DNA of 38,290 nt from Propionibacteriales bacterium (GTDB taxonomy: Bacteria; Actinomycetota; Actinomycetes; Propionibacteriales; Nocardioidaceae), in NCBI GenBank assembly GCA_009377795.1, contig WHTJ01000041.1, positions 1-38,290 of the forward strand. Direction: 5' to 3'. The notes beneath the pieces are model-generated. The model had not been told where the DNA came from. It saw only the letters and a list, made by a program, of their open reading frames with translations, and ran no database searches. Positions 23,429 through 31,659 of this stretch are shown one piece after another (positions within the stretch are counted from its first letter, which is position 1; each line of letters starts with the position of its first letter). The position numbers were made by a program, and so were the translations under genes.

Positions 23429-24547
23429 CTAGTTGCGGATGAACTGGTTGCGGAAGTCTTCCAAGTGCGCAGCGGCGGCCTCAGGGTAGTCGTCAAAACC
23501 CTCCACGATAGACGGTTCTGAAGACGGAATCACGTTCCAGGTGGACTGGTCGGTACCCTCGATCTCGAAGTACAGGCGCGGACCGTCCTTCAGCGGCGAG
23601 AGGGCGCCGTACTCGTGCCACACCTCCTGGCCGCCTCCTGGCTGGGTGTCGATCATCCAGTCGACCAGCAGGGTCGCGGCGCACGGGTGCGGTGCGTGTG
23701 CGGAGATCGAGAAGTCCGAGTAGAAGCCGACCATCGGATCGAGCGAAACGAACCGGAACGGCAGACCCTGGGCGAGGAAGTCGTTCTGGTGGTAGCTCGC
23801 CGAGACGCTCCACGCGATCGGGAACGTACCGGCCTCCATGAGGTCGGCGACACCGCGAGAGGAGACGCCCTCGGTCACGGCGACGTTGTTGGAGAACTCC
23901 TCCATGAACTCGTCCCCCAGCGTGGCCCTGGCCACCGCGTAGGTGACCGGCGTGCTCGTGTCGTAGCCGCCCGCGATCTTGCCCTCCCACTTGGGGTCGG
24001 CCAGGTCCTCATATGAGGTCGGGATGTCGTCTCCCGTGACGAGGTCGGGGTTGTAGGCGGCGCCCATGATGAACCCGTTCGCCGACACGGAGTACGGTGT
24101 CACCAGATCGTCCAGCACCGCCTCCGTGTTGGGCGAGCTGTAGCGGGCGAAGTAGGTCGAGTCGCGCACGATGTTGCCGTAGATGTCGCCGTAGACATCG
24201 AAGTTGTGGACGTCCGCCTCCTCCTCCTCGATGATCTGCTGCACGAGCTGGTTGGTGGCGGTGTTCACCTCCATCTCCACACCCTGGTACTTCTCCTCGA
24301 AGGCCGGAGCGAGCAGGTCCTCGGCCACGGACGAGCTTGTGTAGAGGGTGACGCTGCCCTCGGTCTTGGCGCAGTCGAACAGGTACTGCTCGCGATCTGC
24401 GTCTGAGTAGTTGGTGATCTGTTCAACCTCGGAGAACGGGGCGTCCGCAGACACGGCCCTGTCGGGTTCCTCGGCGCCACATGCGGAAGCCAACAAGACG
24501 GCGCCTGCCAAGGCGACCGCTGGTTGGAGCTTTCGTAGATCCTTCAC
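23429..24547 (-). CDS. Extracellular substrate-binding lipoprotein of the ABC importer
   Basis: A 372-residue receptor with a lipoprotein signal: basic start MKDLRKLQ, hydrophobic AVALAGAVLLA and lipobox LASAC, with lipidated Cys at about residue 23. The mature part resembles family 1 iron/thiamine/2-aminoethylphosphonate-type receptors (YTSSSVAEDLLAPAFEEKY; YNPDLVTGDDIPTSYEDL; DPKWEGKIAGG). It captures the solute outside the membrane. Control by the catabolic operator argues for an organic substrate rather than iron. The start is GTG 24547, with GGGAAGGA 7 bp upstream. Confidence 0.92.
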   Translation of the reverse strand: MKDLRKLQPAVALAGAVLLASACGAEEPDRAVSADAPFSEVEQITNYSDADREQYLFDCAKTEGSVTLYTSSSVAEDLLAPAFEEKYQGVEMEVNTATNQLVQQIIEEEEADVHNFDVYGDIYGNIVRDSTYFARYSSPNTEAVLDDLVTPYSVSANGFIMGAAYNPDLVTGDDIPTSYEDLADPKWEGKIAGGYDTSTPVTYAVARATLGDEFMEEFSNNVAVTEGVSSRGVADLMEAGTFPIAWSVSASYHQNDFLAQGLPFRFVSLDPMVGFYSDFSISAHAPHPCAATLLVDWMIDTQPGGGQEVWHEYGALSPLKDGPRLYFEIEGTDQSTWNVIPSSEPSIVEGFDDYPEAAAAHLEDFRNQFIRN

Positions 24548-24621
24548 GGACGAATCCTTCCCGGCTCAGTGGGGCGCGCACTCGGGCGTTGCTGGCGGCC
24601 GGCCCGGGTCCATCGGCCACT

Positions 24622-24636
24622 GCCCCCTCCGGGGGC
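24622..24636 (-). repeat. Perfect GC hairpin in the importer leader
   Basis: GCCCCC (24622-24627) and GGGGGC (24631-24636) pair around TCC. It lies in the roughly 100-base untranslated leader of the receptor message, just after operator B. Its role (mRNA stability or attenuation) is not known. Confidence 0.45.
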
Positions 24637-24639
24637 GAC

Positions 24640-24666
24640 TTCTACGTTGTGGAAGTATTTACCACA
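24640..24666 (-). promoter_or_regulatory. Shared 27-bp operator, site B (ABC importer operon)
   Basis: On the minus strand: TGTGGT (24666-24661), ACTTCCAC (24656-24649), ACGTAGAA (24647-24640). Its second part is almost identical to site A: the 15 bases TTCTACGTTGTGGAA here differ by one base from the corresponding bases at 3870-3884. Confidence 0.8.
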
Positions 24667-24682
24667 TGAATCGCACTGTCAA
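24654..24682 (-). promoter_or_regulatory. Promoter of the ABC importer operon
   Basis: TTGACA (24682-24677) is followed after 17 bp by AATACT (24659-24654), a mediocre -10 box lying within operator B. Transcription from near 24648 would give a leader of about 100 bases. Confidence 0.5.
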
Positions 24683-24784
24683 GAGTTCACACGGAGGAAA
24701 CCGCCCGGACATAGGGCACGAATCGGTAACGGCGCAGTGCAACCCGCCCAGGTCACTCCGGTGACGGCCGCCGACTGCCGGCGG

Positions 24785-24813
24785 TTGACAAGCCGTGGCC
24801 GTCTCATCATGAT
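24785..24813 (+). promoter_or_regulatory. Promoter of the CoA-transferase operon
   Basis: A perfect TTGACA (24785-24790), a 17-bp spacer and CATGAT (24808-24813). The predicted start near 24820 falls inside operator E, about 37 bp before the ATG at 24857. Confidence 0.5.
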
Positions 24814-24815
24814 GT

Positions 24816-24842
24816 GGTGAAAATAGCTTTCACTATACGGTA
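24816..24842 (+). promoter_or_regulatory. Shared 27-bp operator, site E (CoA-transferase operon)
   Basis: The core GTGAAA-ATAGC-TTTCAC (24817-24833) is a perfect palindrome that aligns with the first two half-sites of the other copies; the third (TACGGTA) is degenerate. It is the most divergent copy but is positioned the same way relative to the promoter. Confidence 0.6.
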
Positions 24843-24856
24843 GCGACGGTAAACTG

Positions 24857-27358
24857 ATGACGAACGATCTGCTGGACGGGGACCAGGTCTTCTCCGATCT
24901 GCGCATCATCGACCTGTCGCGGTGGGTGGCCGGAGAGTTCGCCACCAAGCTCTTCGCGGACTTCGGCGCCGACGTGGTCAAGGTGGAGCGCCCGGACGAG
25001 GGCAGCCTCACCCGCGCCTGGGGGCCGTTCCCGAAGGAGGTTCCCGATCGCGAGCGCAGCGCGCTCTTCCTGCACCTCAACACATCCAAGCGGTCGGTCG
25101 CCCTCGACTTGGCCGACCGCGGCGACCGGGCCGTGCTGCTCGACCTGGTCGCGGGGGCGGACGCGGTCGTCGAGTCCTTCCGGCCGGGCGGCTTGGAGCG
25201 TCTGGACCTGGGGCCCGCGACCCTGCTCGCCGCCAACCCGGCCCTGGTGTTGACCCGCATCACTGCGTTTGGGCAGAGCGGACCGTACCGTGACCGCGAG
25301 GCGACCGGCCTGGTGCTGCAGGCAATGGGCGGTCCTATGCACTCCACGGGTGACGCGCACCGCGCACCGCACCGCAAACCGGGCAACCTCGAGCACTACT
25401 CCATCGGACGCTATGCGGCCGAGGCGACCCTGGCCGGGCTCATCCACGCGCGGCGGGCCAGCACGGGCTGCGTGGTGGACGTGTCGGGACAGGAGGCCCT
25501 GCTCGCCAGTGGCGACCGACGCGCCTCGTACCTGCTCGCCGCGTCGTACGCCGCCACCAACGCGCCCCGGGGCATTCGCAGTGCCCACCGTGGGCAGTCC
25601 AAGCTCACCGGCCCTTTCCCTACCAGGGACGGGTACGTGATGGTCTACGTGACCAACCAGGCCTTCTCGGACCGCCTCGTGGACCTGGTCGGCGAGTCGG
25701 ATCCCGACTTTCGGGAGCGCTACCACGACGTGGAGGTGCCCCGCGAGGACTGGGCGGACTTCACCGGCCGTCTCGCGGCGTGGTTCGCGCGCCAGGACAA
25801 GCTCGACCTGATGAGCCGGGCTCAGGAGCGGCGCATCCCGCTCACGGCCTTCCTCGAGATGCACGAGCTGCTCCACCATTCGCACTTCCGTGCGCGTGGC
25901 TCGTTTGTCACCGTGACCCATCCGGTCGCGGGCACCCTGGACTACATCGGCGCCCCCTGGCGCATGGAGGGTGGCCATCGCATCCGATCGGCGGCGCCCA
26001 CTCTGGATGAGCACGCCAACCAGATCCGGGGCGAGGCAGCGCGGGCACTACGGCCGCCGCGCCCGCGCTGGGACTGGCCGCACACCGGTCCTGGGCCGCT
26101 GAACGGAGTCCGCATCGTCGACCTCACGGTCGTCTGGGCCGGTCCGGGCGGCACGGCACTGCTCGGTGACCTTGGCGCCGAGGTTATCCGCCTTGAGGGC
26201 AACAACCGCATCTCCCGGCAGGCGTCGGCCCACCTGACCCGCCAGCAGCTCGCCGTGACCGGCTACCGCGCCGCCATGTTCCCGGACCGCGAACCACAGC
26301 CGCGGCCCTACGACCGTAGCGCCATTTTCAACTGGCACTCCCGCAACAAGCTCTCCGCCTGCGCCAACCTCGATACGCCCGAGGGGCATCGGGCCGCGCT
26401 GGACCTGATCGCGAAGAGCGACGTGCTCATCGAGAACAATGCCCGAACGACCCTGGAGAAGCTCGGACTCGGCCACGAGGAGCTGCTCGCCCGGCACCCC
26501 CGCCTGGTCGTCGTCCGGATGCCGCCCATGGGGATGAGTGGGCCGATGAGCGACTACCTCGGGTACGGGCCGAACTTCAACGCCCTGGTCGGCATCGCGG
26601 CGATGGACGGCTACGAGGGTGAGACGCCCGACAGCGCGGGCGACAACTACCACATGGACGAGGCCACGCCGCCGGGCGTCGCGTTCGCCGTCATGGCCGC
26701 GCTGTGGCGCCGCGAACGCACCGGGCTGGGCGGGCTCGTCGAGTTCGCGCAGGCGGAGAATGTCATGCAGGACGTCGGCGAGTTCGTCCTTGACCGGCAG
26801 CTCAACGGGCGCAACCCGGCGATCCTGGGCAACAGCGACCCGCACCTGCTGCAGGGCGTCTTCGCCTGCGCGGGAACGGACCGCTGGGTGGCCATGTCGA
26901 TCCGCGACGACCGGGACTGGCAGGCCCTGCGCACGGTGGTAGGCGACGCCTCCTGGCTGGGCGACGGGACCACGGCGGAGTTGCGCCGGCGCAACTCCGC
27001 GAGCCTGCGGGCGCGACTGGCGGCGTGGATCGCGCCCCAGCAGTGCGAGGCGGTCGTCGCGGCGCTCGTCGCGGCCCGGGTGCCAGTCGGCGAGGTGATG
27101 ACCGAGCTACGCCTGCTCGAGGATCCGCACCTGGACGCGCGAGCGTGGTTCGTCACCCGGTCCCATCCGGCCGTCGGCACGCATAAGTATCCCGGCCATC
27201 CGTGGCAGGTGACCGGCTTCGACGTTGTCTTCGGCCGCCCGGTGCCGTCCTTCGGCGAAGACAACGAGTACGTGTACCGGCGGCTGCTGGGGTACCCGCA
27301 GGAGCGCTATGACGACCTGGTGCGGCGGTGTCTCGTGACCACCGAACAGTTCGCCTGA
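24857..27358 (+). CDS. Tandem-fused family III (CaiB/BaiF) CoA-transferase
   Basis: An 833-residue protein made of two complete CaiB/BaiF units: residues about 12-395 (VFSDLRIIDLSRWVAG) and 415-833 (LNGVRIVDLTVVWAG). Family III enzymes move CoA between carboxylic acids through an enzyme-aspartyl anhydride. Counting to the conserved helix by eye against formyl-CoA transferase, the second unit keeps the catalytic Asp (Asp601), while the first has His180 at that position. So the first half is probably structural or CoA-binding, and the fusion acts as an internal heterodimer. It heads a five-gene operon; AAGGAGG for the next gene overlaps its stop codon. The ribosome site at its own start is weak. 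Confidence 0.92.
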   Translation: MTNDLLDGDQVFSDLRIIDLSRWVAGEFATKLFADFGADVVKVERPDEGSLTRAWGPFPKEVPDRERSALFLHLNTSKRSVALDLADRGDRAVLLDLVAGADAVVESFRPGGLERLDLGPATLLAANPALVLTRITAFGQSGPYRDREATGLVLQAMGGPMHSTGDAHRAPHRKPGNLEHYSIGRYAAEATLAGLIHARRASTGCVVDVSGQEALLASGDRRASYLLAASYAATNAPRGIRSAHRGQSKLTGPFPTRDGYVMVYVTNQAFSDRLVDLVGESDPDFRERYHDVEVPREDWADFTGRLAAWFARQDKLDLMSRAQERRIPLTAFLEMHELLHHSHFRARGSFVTVTHPVAGTLDYIGAPWRMEGGHRIRSAAPTLDEHANQIRGEAARALRPPRPRWDWPHTGPGPLNGVRIVDLTVVWAGPGGTALLGDLGAEVIRLEGNNRISRQASAHLTRQQLAVTGYRAAMFPDREPQPRPYDRSAIFNWHSRNKLSACANLDTPEGHRAALDLIAKSDVLIENNARTTLEKLGLGHEELLARHPRLVVVRMPPMGMSGPMSDYLGYGPNFNALVGIAAMDGYEGETPDSAGDNYHMDEATPPGVAFAVMAALWRRERTGLGGLVEFAQAENVMQDVGEFVLDRQLNGRNPAILGNSDPHLLQGVFACAGTDRWVAMSIRDDRDWQALRTVVGDASWLGDGTTAELRRRNSASLRARLAAWIAPQQCEAVVAALVAARVPVGEVMTELRLLEDPHLDARAWFVTRSHPAVGTHKYPGHPWQVTGFDVVFGRPVPSFGEDNEYVYRRLLGYPQERYDDLVRRCLVTTEQFA

Positions 27359-27369
27359 AGGAGGCATGG

Positions 27370-27897
27370 ATGACGGAGCTGAGCGAGGCGGAGGCGCTGA
27401 TCGGCGACGATGCGCGCGCGGTGATCGGGCACGAGCTGAACCGTACGGTGGGGACCGTACGCAGACTCGAGTTCCAGCGCTGGGCGGCCGCGGTCGGCGA
27501 CCGTAACCCGCTCTACTTCGACGCGAAGTACGCGCGGGCCCACGGGTACCGCGATGTCGCGGCACCGCCACTGTACCTGGCGTACATCGGCGCAAGTGTG
27601 GTCGACCTCGACCAGCTGCGCCCCGACGGACTGGCGCGGCAGTCAGGCTCGGGCGTCGTGCCGCTGCCGAAGTGCCCGCGACGCATGGCCGGCGGCGACG
27701 ACTACACGTTCCACGAGCCGGTCTACGACGGCGACGTCATCACCACGGTGCGGCGTCTGGCCGAGCTGGAGCCCAAGGCCGGCCGCTCGGGACCGTTTGT
27801 GCTCATGCGCTTCCACACGACCTTCACCCGCGACGACGGCGTGCTCGTCGGTGAGGTGGCGGGGTCACTCATCGCTCGACCGGCGAAGGGGGCTTGA
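27370..27897 (+). CDS. MaoC-like dehydratase, N-terminal hot-dog (FAS1-like) type
   Basis: A 175-residue single hot-dog protein of the N-terminal MaoC type: VRRLEFQRWAAAVGDRNPLYFD near the start and AAPPLYLAYIG, then YTFHEPVYDGDVITT in the middle. Such proteins pair with a second MaoC protein to form an enoyl-CoA hydratase heterodimer; the partner is the next gene. The start is ATG 27370 because AAGGAGG (27358-27364) lies 5 bp upstream; an ATG at 27366 is in another frame. Confidence 0.87.
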   Translation: MTELSEAEALIGDDARAVIGHELNRTVGTVRRLEFQRWAAAVGDRNPLYFDAKYARAHGYRDVAAPPLYLAYIGASVVDLDQLRPDGLARQSGSGVVPLPKCPRRMAGGDDYTFHEPVYDGDVITTVRRLAELEPKAGRSGPFVLMRFHTTFTRDDGVLVGEVAGSLIARPAKGA

Positions 27898-27899
27898 CA

Positions 27900-28343
27900 G
27901 TGGACGACCAGGTCTACTTCGAGGACGTGACCGTGGGCGCGGAGATCCCCCCGCTCTGCCTAGCGGTAAGCCGCGTGCAGATGTTCTTCTTCAGTGCCGC
28001 CACCTACAACGGGCACCGCATCCACTACGACGTCACGTGGGCCCGCGACGTCGAGGGGTACCCGGACATTCTCGTGCATGGCCCACTGCAGGTGGCGTCG
28101 CTGGCCCGGGCGCTCACCGACTGGGCCAGCGGAGGTGGCCGCCTGATCCGGTACGCGGTGCAGAACCGCGGCACCGCGCACCCCGACGAGGAGCTGCAGT
28201 TCCGCGGGTTGGTGACGGCGCTCCGGCCGGATGGTGACCGCGGGCTGGTGGAGCTGGAGATCCGGGGCGAGAAGGGCGGTACTGTGCTCATGCCCGGCAC
28301 GGCCACGGTGAGCCTGCCCCGGCGAGGGAAGGCAGGCGAATGA
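27900..28343 (+). CDS. MaoC-like enoyl-CoA hydratase
   Basis: A 147-residue hot-dog protein with the hydratase pattern ATYNGHRIHYD and the following ILVHGPLQVASLAR, where the His (in RIHYD) and the polar residue before it stand for the hydratase motif. It should add water to a 2-enoyl-CoA, with the preceding MaoC-like protein as the other half. The start could be TTG 27894, overlapping the upstream stop, or GTG 27900, which is preferred because an AAGGGGG-like ribosome site lies 7 bp before it. The stop overlaps the thiolase-like ATG by 4 bp. Confidence 0.87.
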   Translation: MDDQVYFEDVTVGAEIPPLCLAVSRVQMFFFSAATYNGHRIHYDVTWARDVEGYPDILVHGPLQVASLARALTDWASGGGRLIRYAVQNRGTAHPDEELQFRGLVTALRPDGDRGLVELEIRGEKGGTVLMPGTATVSLPRRGKAGE

Positions 28344-29542
28344 CCGGCCTGCGGGGTGAGGCCGCGATCGTCGGCTACGTGGAGCGGGCGCCGACACGAA
28401 ACCCGAGCCGCCCACAACGATTCTCCATCGAGCAGTGGGCTCAGCTCGCCGCGGAGGCGCTGGCCGATGCCGGCATCGGGGCCCGACGGGTCAACGGCAT
28501 TGTGACCAATCCCATCGGTGAGTCCGACCGGTTCGCGTCCGCGACCCTCGCCGAGTACCTCGGTATCCCGATCAACTTCGGTGAGGTCGTCGACCTGGGC
28601 GGGGCGACGGCCGCCGGCATGGTGTGGCGGGCCGCGGCCGCCGTGGAGCTCGGCCTCTGCGATGTCGTGCTCGCCATGCTGCCCGGCTCGCGTGACTACC
28701 CGCGGTCCGCGCGGCGGCCTGCCGCCGATCGGGGGTGGTACGGCGCCTCCAGCAACATCTATGGCTCGCCGCAGGCCGAGTTCGAGATCCCGTACGGCAA
28801 CCTCGGCCAGAATGCGCCGTACGCGCAGATCGCCCGGCGGTACGCGGCCGAGTTCGGTTACAACGCGCGCGCCACGGCCAAGGTCGCGGCGGACCAGCGC
28901 AGCAACGCCAACGCGACGCCCCACGCGGTCTTCCACGCCACGCCGCTGACCATCGACGACGTGCTGGCAAGCCCGATGGTCGCCGACCCGATCCACATGC
29001 TGGAGATGGTGATGAGCTGCCATGGTGGTGCGGGCGTGGTCATCGCCAGTGGCGACGTGGCGGCCCGCGCCCGCCACCGTCCTATTTGGGTAAAGGGCTT
29101 CGGTGAACGGATCGCGTTCAAGACACCGACCTACGCCGAGGATCTGCTGCGCTCGCCTATCGCCGAGGCGGCCGAGGCCGCGTTCGGCTCGGCCGGACTG
29201 TCCCGCTCGGACATAGACATGGCTTCCATCTACGACTGCTACACGATCACGGTTGTGATGAGCCTCGAGGATGCGGGGTTCTGCGAGAAGGGGGGCGGCA
29301 TGAGCTTCGTCGCGTCGCACGACCTGACCTATCGAGGCGACTTCCCGCTCAACACGTCGGGCGGCCAGCTCTCCTTCGGACAAGCCGGTATCGCCGGCGG
29401 GATGCACCACGTGTGCGACGCCGTCCGCCAGCTCACCGGCCGGGCGGGGGCGGCGCAGGTGCGCGACTGCAACACCGCGTTCGTCAGCGGCAACGGCGGC
29501 ATCATGAGCGAGCAGGTCGCGCTGATCCTGCAGGGGGCCTGA
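28340..29542 (+). CDS. Thiolase-like protein (SCP-x/Ltp2 type), probable non-thiolytic lyase
   Basis: A 400-residue SCP-x-like protein with EAAIVGYVERAPTR at the N-terminus, MEMVMSCHGG mid-chain, SIYDCYTIT, DFPLNTSGGQLSFGQ and the C-terminal SGNGGIMSEQ. The loop that carries the thiolase nucleophile reads DLGGATAAG, with no Cys, so classical thiolysis is unlikely. Together with the MaoC pair upstream and DUF35 gene downstream this is the gene order of steroid side-chain hydratase/retro-aldolase systems, so cleavage of a 3-hydroxyacyl-CoA (often with a tertiary alcohol) is the best guess. The stop and next ATG share one base. Confidence 0.86.
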   Translation: MTGLRGEAAIVGYVERAPTRNPSRPQRFSIEQWAQLAAEALADAGIGARRVNGIVTNPIGESDRFASATLAEYLGIPINFGEVVDLGGATAAGMVWRAAAAVELGLCDVVLAMLPGSRDYPRSARRPAADRGWYGASSNIYGSPQAEFEIPYGNLGQNAPYAQIARRYAAEFGYNARATAKVAADQRSNANATPHAVFHATPLTIDDVLASPMVADPIHMLEMVMSCHGGAGVVIASGDVAARARHRPIWVKGFGERIAFKTPTYAEDLLRSPIAEAAEAAFGSAGLSRSDIDMASIYDCYTITVVMSLEDAGFCEKGGGMSFVASHDLTYRGDFPLNTSGGQLSFGQAGIAGGMHHVCDAVRQLTGRAGAAQVRDCNTAFVSGNGGIMSEQVALILQGA

Positions 29543-29973
29543 TGACCGCGCCACCACCCGTGCCCAAGCCGATGCCGGAGCCGACCCCGGTCACCGCGCC
29601 GTTCTGGGACGCGCTGCGCGAGCACCGTATCCGCATCCAGTACTCGCCGTCGGCGGGTCGCTACGTCTTCTATCCCCGCCTGCTCGCTCCGGGCACGCTC
29701 GCGGACGACTTGGAGTGGCGCGAGATCTCTGGCCGGGGCGTGCTCTATACCTTCACGGTCGCGGCGCGCCCGACGGCCCCACCTTGGTCCGACGCCCTTC
29801 CGCAGCAGCTCGCTGTGGTCGAGTGGGACGAGGGGCCGCGCTTCAGCACCGAGCTGACGAATGTGCATCCCGCTCAGCTGCGCGTCGGCCTCCGTGTCCG
29901 CCCGGTCTTCTGCGACTACCCCGAGCATGGCGTGACGCTGCTGCGCTACGAGCCGGACCCCGAGAGTGCTTGA
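29542..29973 (+). CDS. DUF35 OB-fold protein without zinc ligands
   Basis: A 143-residue protein that aligns with acyl-CoA-associated DUF35 proteins: an N-terminal helix TAPFWDALREHRIRIQY, a proline-rich linker where the zinc ribbon should be (YSPSAGRYVFYPRLLAPG) and an OB-fold with GRGVLYTFTVAARP and PQQLAVVEWDEG. All four zinc-binding cysteines are missing. The lost ribbon does not rule out the partner role, because the OB-fold makes the acyl-CoA contacts. It is coupled to the thiolase-like gene by a one-base overlap and ends the operon; the next promoter begins inside its last codons. Confidence 0.83.
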   Translation: MTAPPPVPKPMPEPTPVTAPFWDALREHRIRIQYSPSAGRYVFYPRLLAPGTLADDLEWREISGRGVLYTFTVAARPTAPPWSDALPQQLAVVEWDEGPRFSTELTNVHPAQLRVGLRVRPVFCDYPEHGVTLLRYEPDPESA

Positions 29974-29999
29974 CAGTCCTCGAAGAACAGTAGTACCGT
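29970..29999 (+). promoter_or_regulatory. Promoter of the BVMO operon, apparently leaderless
   Basis: TTGACA (29970-29975) overlaps the DUF35 stop codon; 18 bp later TACCGT (29994-29999). Transcription would begin about 30006-30010, on or next to the BVMO ATG at 30010, and no ribosome site is visible, so a leaderless message is likely. Confidence 0.6.
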
Positions 30000-30001
30000 G
30001 T

Positions 30002-30028
30002 TGTGGATTATGCTTCCATATAGTGACA
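30002..30028 (+). promoter_or_regulatory. Shared 27-bp operator, site D (BVMO operon)
   Basis: TGTGGA (30002-30007), GCTTCCAT (30012-30019) and TAGTGACA (30021-30028). It covers the expected transcription start and the start codon of the BVMO, so bound regulator would block initiation directly. Confidence 0.75.
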
Positions 30029-31659
30029 GCGCCGGGGGAGGGCTCGCCGATGACCGACTCGACCGACCACCCGATGTCGACGTCATCGTCGTCGGAGCCG
30101 GCTTCGCCGGTCTGTACGCGATCCTGCACCTAGTCGAGTGCGGGTTCACGGTTCGCTGCTTCGAGTCGGCCTCCGACGTCGGCGGCGTCTGGTACTGGAA
30201 CCGCTACCCGGGTGCGCGCTGCGACGTGGAGAGTGTCGACTACTCCTACTCCTTCTCGCCGGAGCTTGAGCAGGACTACGAGTGGACCGAGCGTTACGCC
30301 GCCCAGCCCGATATCCAGGCCTACCTGAGCCACGCCGCGGAACGGTTCGACCTCCGGTCGCGCATCCAGTTCGACTCACCGGTCACGAGCTCCCGCTTCG
30401 ACGAGGAGCGTCGGCTGTGGCGGGTGACGATCGCCGACGGCGCCAGCGCGTCAGCTCGCTTCCTCGTCCTCGCCACGGGGCCTCTCTCCGTGCCGCTCGT
30501 GCCGTCGCTGCCCGGCATCGACAGCTTCGCCGGTGCGGTCTACCACACGAGCCGGTGGCCAAGCGAGCCCGTCGACTTCACCGGACGCCGGGTTGGCGTG
30601 ATCGGCACCGGCTCGTCGGGGATCCAGTCGATCCCGGTGATCGCCGAGCAGTGCGAGCACCTGTACGTCTTCCAGCGCACGGCCAACTTCAGCATCCCGG
30701 CGCAGAACCGGCCGATGACGCCGGAGGCGCTCGCGGATATCAAGGCCAACTACCGGGCCCGACGCGCCCTGACCCTTCTCACGAAGGGTGGCTCGCCGTA
30801 CCAGTACCGCACCGACAGTCCGGTCGCGCTGGCGGAGGACGAGCGACGCCAGGCGTTCGAGGCGGCCTGGGAGCGTGGCGGCACGCACTTCCTCAAGTCG
30901 TTCGGCGACCTGGTCACCAACGAGGAGTCGAACCGACTCGCGGCCGAGTTCGTCGCGGAGAAGATCCGCTCCATCGTCGACGACCCCGCCATTGCCGAGC
31001 TGCTCATCCCATCGGACCATCCATTGGGCAGCAAGCGCATCTGCGCCGACACCAACTACTACCAGGCCTTCAACCGCCAGAACGTCACGCTGGTCGATCT
31101 GCGCCGTACCCCGATCGCCGAGGTCACACCGTCCGGTATCCGCACCGAAGGGGGGGAATACGGCCTCGACGACCTGGTGCTCGCCACCGGCTTCGACGCC
31201 ATGACAGGCTCGTTCCAGGCTGTCTACCCGCGCGGGGCCGGTGGTCTGTCCCTGCGCGACGCGTGGCGGGGCGGCCCGCGGACGTACCTGGGAGTGGCGG
31301 TAGCGGGTTTCCCGAACCTGTTCCTGCTCTCCGGACCCGGCAGCCCCTCCGTGCTGGCGAACATGGTGCGAACCGCCGAGCAACAGGTGGACTGGCTCGC
31401 CGGCCTGCTGCGTCACGTCGTCGACCAGGGCGCCACGTTGGTCGAGGCCGACGTGGCCGCGCAGGACGCGTGGGTGCGGCATGTGAACGACGCGGCCGAA
31501 GGAACCATCCACCTGCGCGCCAACAACTGGTACCTCGGCGCGAACGTGCCGGGCAAGCCGCGGGTCTTCATGCCCTACGCCGGCGGCCTCGACGTCTACC
31601 GGCGGGAGTGCGACGAGATCGCCGCTGACGGGTACCGGGGGTTCGCCGTTGTCGACTAG
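30010..31659 (+). CDS. Type I Baeyer-Villiger monooxygenase
   Basis: A 549-residue flavoprotein monooxygenase that inserts oxygen next to a carbonyl, turning ketones into esters or lactones with FAD and NADPH. It has two Rossmann motifs (GAGFAG at 29-34; GTGSSG at 199-204) and the type I BVMO fingerprint FxGxxxHxxxWP as FAGAVYHTSRWP at 173-184. Length and layout match cyclohexanone and phenylacetone monooxygenases. ATG 30010 is the only usable in-frame start near the first strand; an ATG at 30050 is out of frame. Its ligase neighbour starts before its stop codon, so the two are coupled. Confidence 0.94.
   Translation: MLPYSDSAGGGLADDRLDRPPDVDVIVVGAGFAGLYAILHLVECGFTVRCFESASDVGGVWYWNRYPGARCDVESVDYSYSFSPELEQDYEWTERYAAQPDIQAYLSHAAERFDLRSRIQFDSPVTSSRFDEERRLWRVTIADGASASARFLVLATGPLSVPLVPSLPGIDSFAGAVYHTSRWPSEPVDFTGRRVGVIGTGSSGIQSIPVIAEQCEHLYVFQRTANFSIPAQNRPMTPEALADIKANYRARRALTLLTKGGSPYQYRTDSPVALAEDERRQAFEAAWERGGTHFLKSFGDLVTNEESNRLAAEFVAEKIRSIVDDPAIAELLIPSDHPLGSKRICADTNYYQAFNRQNVTLVDLRRTPIAEVTPSGIRTEGGEYGLDDLVLATGFDAMTGSFQAVYPRGAGGLSLRDAWRGGPRTYLGVAVAGFPNLFLLSGPGSPSVLANMVRTAEQQVDWLAGLLRHVVDQGATLVEADVAAQDAWVRHVNDAAEGTIHLRANNWYLGANVPGKPRVFMPYAGGLDVYRRECDEIAADGYRGFAVVD

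Larger units (their letters stand above)
24548..24856. other. Divergent control region between importer and CoA-transferase
   Basis: The 309-bp region holds no gene. It contains two promoters and two copies of the shared operator (B for the leftward importer, E for the rightward CoA-transferase operon), plus a leader hairpin at 24622-24636. Operators face each other, as sites H and A do at the mutase/aldehyde dehydrogenase junction. Confidence 0.7.

Noticed and set aside
24833-26014. Minus-strand frame of 393 codons inside the CoA-transferase gene
   Set aside because: Antisense frame with R/V/E/G-rich low-information sequence; the plus-strand CaiB motifs are unambiguous. The same applies to the long antisense frame at 28025-29557 and that at 6956-8248.
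30050-30052. ATG with a GGGGAGGG ribosome site ahead of the BVMO
   Set aside because: Attractive signal, but the frame is wrong and gives no BVMO sequence, unless a frameshift or sequencing error lies nearby; kept ATG 30010.
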